64,000 nt of DNA from Lysinibacillus sphaericus. GTDB lineage: Bacteria; Bacillota; Bacilli; Bacillales_A; Planococcaceae. The stretch covers positions 1 through 64,000 of the forward strand of contig NZ_SADV01000007.1 in assembly GCF_006864135.1 (NCBI RefSeq). Reading direction: 5' to 3'. The stretch's first letter is position 1. The number at the start of each line of letters is the position of its first letter. A program made the position numbers and the translations under genes. Below the pieces are notes generated by a model. That model had not been told where the DNA came from, ran no database searches, and saw only the letters and a program-made list of their open reading frames with translations. Shown here in pieces: positions 63,863-64,000 of this stretch.

Positions 63863-64000
63863 ATGCAATTATATATTCGGGAAATGAATGAAATTTTTGC
63901 AACTGATATTTTAGGTTGGAAATATGAGGAACCGTATGATTTTTATAACAATGATCTATGCGATGAAGCTCTAAAAGAAATTCTTGAAAGTCCATATTAT
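63863..64000 (+). CDS. GNAT-type acetyltransferase, 5' part only
   Basis: Runs off the end of the window after 46 codons. The start ATG 63863 follows GAGGTGT. The beginning (ATDILGWKYEEPYDFYNN) is typical of small GNAT acetyltransferases of Bacilli. No more can be said without the rest. Confidence 0.65.
   Translation, partial: MQLYIREMNEIFATDILGWKYEEPYDFYNNDLCDEALKEILESPYY

Noticed and set aside
63786-63995. 69-codon minus-strand frame at the right edge
   Set aside because: It overlaps the GNAT gene start, which has a proper ribosome binding site and recognisable protein sequence.

Overview
The window looks like chromosomal DNA of a Lysinibacillus (Lysinibacillus sphaericus group). It is AT-rich and uses strong AGGAGG-type ribosome binding sites and intrinsic terminators. 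The gene order is a rearranged version of the Bacillus subtilis 'yt' region (ytfP, ytgP, ytzG, ytzE, pepV, trmB-ytnP, ytzB-ytoP, ytpQ-ytpR-sftA, murC-ytxG-ytxH, aroA-ccpA-acuCBA-acsA, tyrS, rpsD-ytrP-ytsP-hisJ-ezrA). The dat product closely resembles the D-amino-acid aminotransferase described from 'Bacillus sphaericus', and an ATP-grasp gene resembles D-aspartate ligase, which fits the L-Lys-D-Asp peptidoglycan of this group. No rRNA, tRNA or CRISPR array was seen. Everything here comes from reading the sequence; no database search was run.

Layout. 1-8440: ytfP, asnB, a MurJ/SpoVB-type flippase, a pseudouridine synthase and a membrane diguanylate cyclase. 8.9-23.5 kb: an MFS pump, a small DeoR regulator, pepV-dat, a NERD-like protein, a lipid kinase, trmB-ytnP, D-Asp ligase, ytzB, an M42 aminopeptidase, a DUF84 NTPase and ytpQ-ytpR. 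24-30.4 kb: the DNA translocase SftA with a freshly amplified repeat, then murC, ytxG and ytxH. 30.4-40 kb: an unusual FtsA/PilM-type ATPase with a long beta-rich tail, then aroA, ccpA, the acetate control genes acuCBA and divergent acsA. 40-46 kb: a graveyard of broken genes, then argC-argJ-argB-argD behind a promoter carrying an ARG-box-like site. 46-64 kb: an epimerase, the class A penicillin-binding protein, T-box-controlled tyrS, a periplasmic-binding-fold protein, an iron alcohol dehydrogenase, a TetR-CPBP protease pair, rpsD, a GAF-GGDEF protein, msrC-hisJ, ezrA and the start of a GNAT acetyltransferase.

The genes are mostly housekeeping. The unusual content lies between them: modular, nested, non-coding repeats. 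Family A is a MITE-like element of about 200 bp with 11-bp terminal inverted repeats (GGCTCATCACC) and a long hairpin core (six copies). Family B starts TTAACTTCTTTCAGC and can end in a perfect palindrome around GGCATAATTG. A short hairpin unit (CTGTGC-GAAA-GCGCAG) occurs singly and in tandem arrays of 35 or 37 bp. Most striking is a 66-bp module present five times, twice inside family A at two different positions and three times inside family B. Its two nested helices keep their length and pairing while their bases change on both sides. This compensatory variation suggests a structured RNA, or a DNA hairpin recognised by an enzyme, moving as an independent cassette. It is the best candidate here for something undescribed.
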